Assembly: GCF_017311575.1 (NCBI RefSeq) | Contig: NZ_JAFFQY010000033.1 | Coordinates: 186,001-250,000 of the forward strand | Source of the DNA: Roseococcus thiosulfatophilus | GTDB taxonomy: Bacteria; Pseudomonadota; Alphaproteobacteria; Acetobacterales; Acetobacteraceae | DNA length: 64,000 nt | Direction of reading: 5' to 3' | Part shown: positions 61,773 through 64,000 of the stretch, piece after piece | Layout of the letters: each line of letters starts with the position of its first letter | How positions within the stretch are numbered: the first letter of the stretch is position 1 | Notes under the pieces: generated by a model | Told to the model about the DNA's origin: nothing | Seen by the model: the letters and a program-made list of their open reading frames with translations, nothing else | Database searches by the model: none | Translations under genes and position numbers: made by a program

Positions 61773-62170
61773 TGCCGCGCCATGTCGTCGGCCCGGTGGA
61801 GGAGATTCCGCCCGGCGCCCGCAAGCTCGTGGAGGCGGAGGGCAAGCGCGTCGTCGTCTTCAACCTGGATGGCGAGTTCTTCGCGCTGTCCGACCGCTGC
61901 CCGCACCAGGGTGGGCCGCTGCACAAGGGCCCGGTGATGGGCCTGGTGGAAAGCCCCTGCCCCGGCGAATACCGCTATGGCCGCGCGGGCGAGATCGTGC
62001 GCTGCCCCTGGCATGCCTGGGAGTTCGACATCCGCACCGGGCGCTCCCGCTTCGACCCGCGGCGGATGAAGGTGCGTGCCTTCCCCGCCTGCGTGGAGGA
62101 TGGCGCCACCCTCCAGGCCGAGACCTTCCCCGTGCGGGTGGAACAGGCCTATGTGGTGGTGGAGCTGTAG
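61772..62170 (+). CDS. Rieske [2Fe-2S] ferredoxin-type protein
   Basis: 132-residue Rieske protein. The cluster ligands C-x-H and C-x2-H appear as RCPHQGGPLH and RCPWHAWEFD. The 23-residue gap between them (GPVMGLVESPCPGEYRYGRAGEI region) is somewhat extended. No oxygenase large subunit follows; it probably passes electrons to a partner oxygenase. Its start overlaps the preceding amidohydrolase stop by one base. Confidence 0.9.
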   Translation: MPRHVVGPVEEIPPGARKLVEAEGKRVVVFNLDGEFFALSDRCPHQGGPLHKGPVMGLVESPCPGEYRYGRAGEIVRCPWHAWEFDIRTGRSRFDPRRMKVRAFPACVEDGATLQAETFPVRVEQAYVVVEL

Positions 62171-62217
62171 AGCGTGATCGCCGCAGGGCGTAACGCCCGG
62201 ACGCGTGAATCACGCGA
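62170..62217. repeat. Dispersed palindromic repeat, copy 2
   Basis: AGAGCGTGATCGCC...CGCGTGAATCACGCG directly follows the Rieske stop. It contains GGGCG/CGCCC (62186-62190, 62194-62198) inside and GCGTGAT/ATCACGC outside, paralleling the element at 38674-38721 with the shared arms GCGT-GATCGCC and GTGAATCA. It separates convergent genes and may end transcription. Confidence 0.6.
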
Positions 62218-62231
62218 GATGGAGCCCCGCC

Positions 62232-62849
62232 TCAGGAATCCTGCGGCACGCCGGCCGCGAGATACATCCGCACCGCCTCCGGCAGGCTCCGCACGCCCAG
62301 CTTCTCCATCAGATGCGCGCGGTGCACCTCTACGGTGCGCGGGCTGATGCCGAGCTTGGCGGCCGTGCCCTTGTTGGACTGGCCGGAGACGAGGGCCGCC
62401 AGCACCTCGCCCTCGCGCGGGGTCAGGGTGGCGATGCGGGCCTGCGCCTCGGCCGTGCGCGCCTTCTCGTCCACCGCGGCGCGGGCGGCCTCCAGCGCCT
62501 CCTCCACCGCACCCAGGATGCGCTCCTCCGGGTAGGGCTTCTCGATGAAGTCGCGCGCGCCGGCGCGCATGGCGCGCACCGCCAGCGGAATGTCGCCATG
62601 GCCCGTCACGATGATGACGGGCAGCGCGAGGGGACGGTGGCCCAGCAACTCCATCACCGCCAGCCCGTCGCGCCCCGGCATCCGCACGTCGAGGATGATG
62701 CAGCCGGGCTCCAGCCCGGCCTCGGCGGCTTCCAGCAGCGCGTCGCCGCTCTCGTGCAGCACCACCTCATGGCCCGCGGCCTGGAGCAGCAGGGCGAGCG
62801 AACGGCGAATGGCCGCGTGGTCATCCACCACATGCACCACCTGCCTCAT
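62232..62849 (-). CDS. FixJ-like two-component response regulator
   Basis: 205 residues: receiver domain (VVDDHAAIRRS; phospho-acceptor aspartate in CIILDVRMPGRDG near residue 54; TGHGDIP; FIEKPYPEE) and a LuxR-type helix-turn-helix (LTPREGEVLAALVSGQSNKGTAAKLGISPRTVEVHRA, split over about 142-180). The start overlaps the histidine-kinase stop by 4 bp, so the pair is a functional two-component system. The target genes are unknown. Confidence 0.92.
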   Translation of the reverse strand: MRQVVHVVDDHAAIRRSLALLLQAAGHEVVLHESGDALLEAAEAGLEPGCIILDVRMPGRDGLAVMELLGHRPLALPVIIVTGHGDIPLAVRAMRAGARDFIEKPYPEERILGAVEEALEAARAAVDEKARTAEAQARIATLTPREGEVLAALVSGQSNKGTAAKLGISPRTVEVHRAHLMEKLGVRSLPEAVRMYLAAGVPQDS

Positions 62850-64000
62850 GCGAAGGCCATGTGCAGCGGCAGGTCCAGCACGAACTCGGTGCCCCCCCCG
62901 GGCCGGGCCCGCGCCGTGATCCGCCCGCCATGGGATTCGATGATGGTGCGCGCGATGGACAGGCCGATGCCCATGCCCTCCGCGCGGGTGGAGACGAAGG
63001 GTTCGAACATGCGCTCCGTCACCTCCTCCGGCAGGCCTGGGCCGCGGTCGGCCAGGATCACCCGCGCCATGCCGCCCTCGCTGCTGAGCGAGACGGCCAG
63101 GCCCCGCTCCGCCTGGCCTTCCGTCGCCTCGATGGCGTTGCGCAGCAGGTTCACGAAGACCTGCTGCAGCTGCACCCGGTCGCCCATGACGGCATGGCCG
63201 CTTTCGGGCACCTCCACCTCCACCGGCAGCTTCTCTTCGGCCCGGGCGGCGCGGAACAGGGCCACCGTGTCGGCCAGCAGGGGGCCGAGCTCGACCGTGG
63301 TGCGCTCGGTCTGGCCGCGATCGATGAAGTCGCGGATCTGGCGCAGGATGGCGGCGGCGCGCAGCGTCTCGGCCGAGGCCTCCTCGATGGCGGCGCGGGC
63401 CGCCGCCAGGCGCTCGGGGTCGGAAGCCGCCTGGTCCAGCCAGCGCAGCGACGCCCGCTGGAAGTTCGAGGCCGCGGTCAGCGGCTGGTTCAGCTCATGC
63501 GCGATGCCGAGGCTCATCACCGTCAGGCTGTCCGCGCGGGCGATGCGGCGCATGGCGGCCTCGGCCGCGCGGAGGCGTTCCTCGGCCGCGCGGCGGCGCG
63601 TCACGTCGCGCGCCACGCCCACCACGCCCAGCACGCGGCCCGCGCTGTCGCGCCAGGGGGCCTTGATGGTGCGGTAGCAGCGCGTGACGCCGCGTTCGAG
63701 CACGATCTGATCCTCGAATTCCATGGTGCGGCCGGCCGCCAGAACGGCGCGGTCCTGGGTGTCGAAGCGTTCCACCACGTCGGGCCGCGTCATCTCCGCG
63801 GCGGTGCGGCCGATGCAATCCCTCTCGTTCCAGCCCATGGAGCGCGCCGCGGCATCGTTGATGAGCACGTAGCGCAGGTCCCGGTCCTTCACGAAGATGG
63901 GCTCGGGCACCGAGCGCACGACGGATTCGAGCAGCAGCCGGTCATCCTCGGCGGTGCGGGCCAGATGGGTTGTCCGGGCGGCCGCGCGCTCCGCCCGCGC
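62846..64000 (-). CDS. PAS-domain sensor histidine kinase (N-terminus cut by window edge)
   Basis: Partner kinase of the FixJ-like regulator. 384 residues are visible to the window edge. A PAS domain (RSVPEPIFVKDRDLRYVLINDAA, DITRPDV-like loop) is followed by HisKA with the phospho-His in LGIAHELNQPLTAAS and a catalytic ATPase with NLLRNAIEA, ADRGPGLP and GMGIGLSIARTIIESHGG. No membrane helix is seen in this part. The frame stays open at 64000, so more N-terminal sensor lies outside. No heme-binding FixL PAS residue pattern was identified. Confidence 0.9.
   Translation of the reverse strand, partial: ARAERAAARTTHLARTAEDDRLLLESVVRSVPEPIFVKDRDLRYVLINDAAARSMGWNERDCIGRTAAEMTRPDVVERFDTQDRAVLAAGRTMEFEDQIVLERGVTRCYRTIKAPWRDSAGRVLGVVGVARDVTRRRAAEERLRAAEAAMRRIARADSLTVMSLGIAHELNQPLTAASNFQRASLRWLDQAASDPERLAAARAAIEEASAETLRAAAILRQIRDFIDRGQTERTTVELGPLLADTVALFRAARAEEKLPVEVEVPESGHAVMGDRVQLQQVFVNLLRNAIEATEGQAERGLAVSLSSEGGMARVILADRGPGLPEEVTERMFEPFVSTRAEGMGIGLSIARTIIESHGGRITARARPGGGTEFVLDLPLHMAFA

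Noticed and set aside
1-64000. CRISPR array or prophage
   Set aside because: No regularly spaced direct repeats, integrase, portal or capsid genes were seen.

Overview
The window is very GC-rich, densely packed bacterial chromosome. Gene content (iscR-type Rrf2 regulator, ChpT-like phosphotransferase, hybrid CheA, PuuE-type deacetylases, Bpt, DUF3553, and the order rpoZ-rsh-acpS-lepB-rnc-era-recO-parC) points to an alphaproteobacterium. The style of the proteins suggests Rhodospirillales/Acetobacteraceae of the Roseomonas kind; that family-level call is inference from familiarity, not from a search. No phage, IS element, CRISPR array or integrase is visible, and the region reads as chromosomal core with accessory metabolic islands.

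Layout. 1-6272 (minus): heme/iron acquisition. hemP, an outer-membrane heme receptor, hmuS and a window-truncated hmuT follow one Fur-like box; exbB-exbD-tonB follow a second. 6331-13222 (minus): eight overlapping genes for an Mrp/complex-I-like cation/proton antiporter in the order E-F-G-(A'B fusion)-C-D-D'-D''. 13295-18292 (minus): a compact sulfur-mobilisation operon iscR, two cysteine desulfurases, a [2Fe-2S] ferredoxin, tenA and mnmA, ending in a tRNA-Met. 18293-21706: a gene-poor leader, an alpha/beta hydrolase, and a chemoreceptor with an apparent N-terminal frameshift. 21715-31308: catabolic and accessory genes (FMN hydroxy-acid oxidase, two adjacent PuuE-like deacetylases, a two-domain alpha/beta hydrolase, MaoC hydratase, manganese catalase, TctC-type binding protein, LLM flavin monooxygenase).

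31324-37457 (minus): a full chemotaxis operon headed by a ChpT-like gene, then cheA-W-Y-B-R, all tightly spaced or overlapping. 37764-42543 (plus): DUF3553, TauE/SafE exporter, moaA, a small membrane protein, nitrilase, nadK, bpt. 42540-53076 (minus): core housekeeping (parC, recO, era, rnc, lepB, acpS, rsh, rpoZ, folK) plus a glutathione peroxidase and a YuiH-like molybdoenzyme. 53291-59241: a charged unknown, smpB, dapA, lytic transglycosylase, pgpA, cinA-type amidohydrolase and a protease-dead HtrA-like protein. 59294-62170 (plus): a coupled operon of an ABM monooxygenase, two amidohydrolases and a Rieske ferredoxin. 62232-64000 (minus): a FixJ-like regulator and a window-truncated PAS histidine kinase.

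The points most worth a second look are the Mbh-ordered antiporter array with an altered third subunit, the iscR-desulfurase-tenA-mnmA-tRNA operon, the frameshifted chemoreceptor, the HtrA-like protein without a catalytic triad, the amidohydrolase/Rieske operon, and a dispersed palindromic repeat found twice directly after stop codons. All assignments come from reading the sequence by eye.
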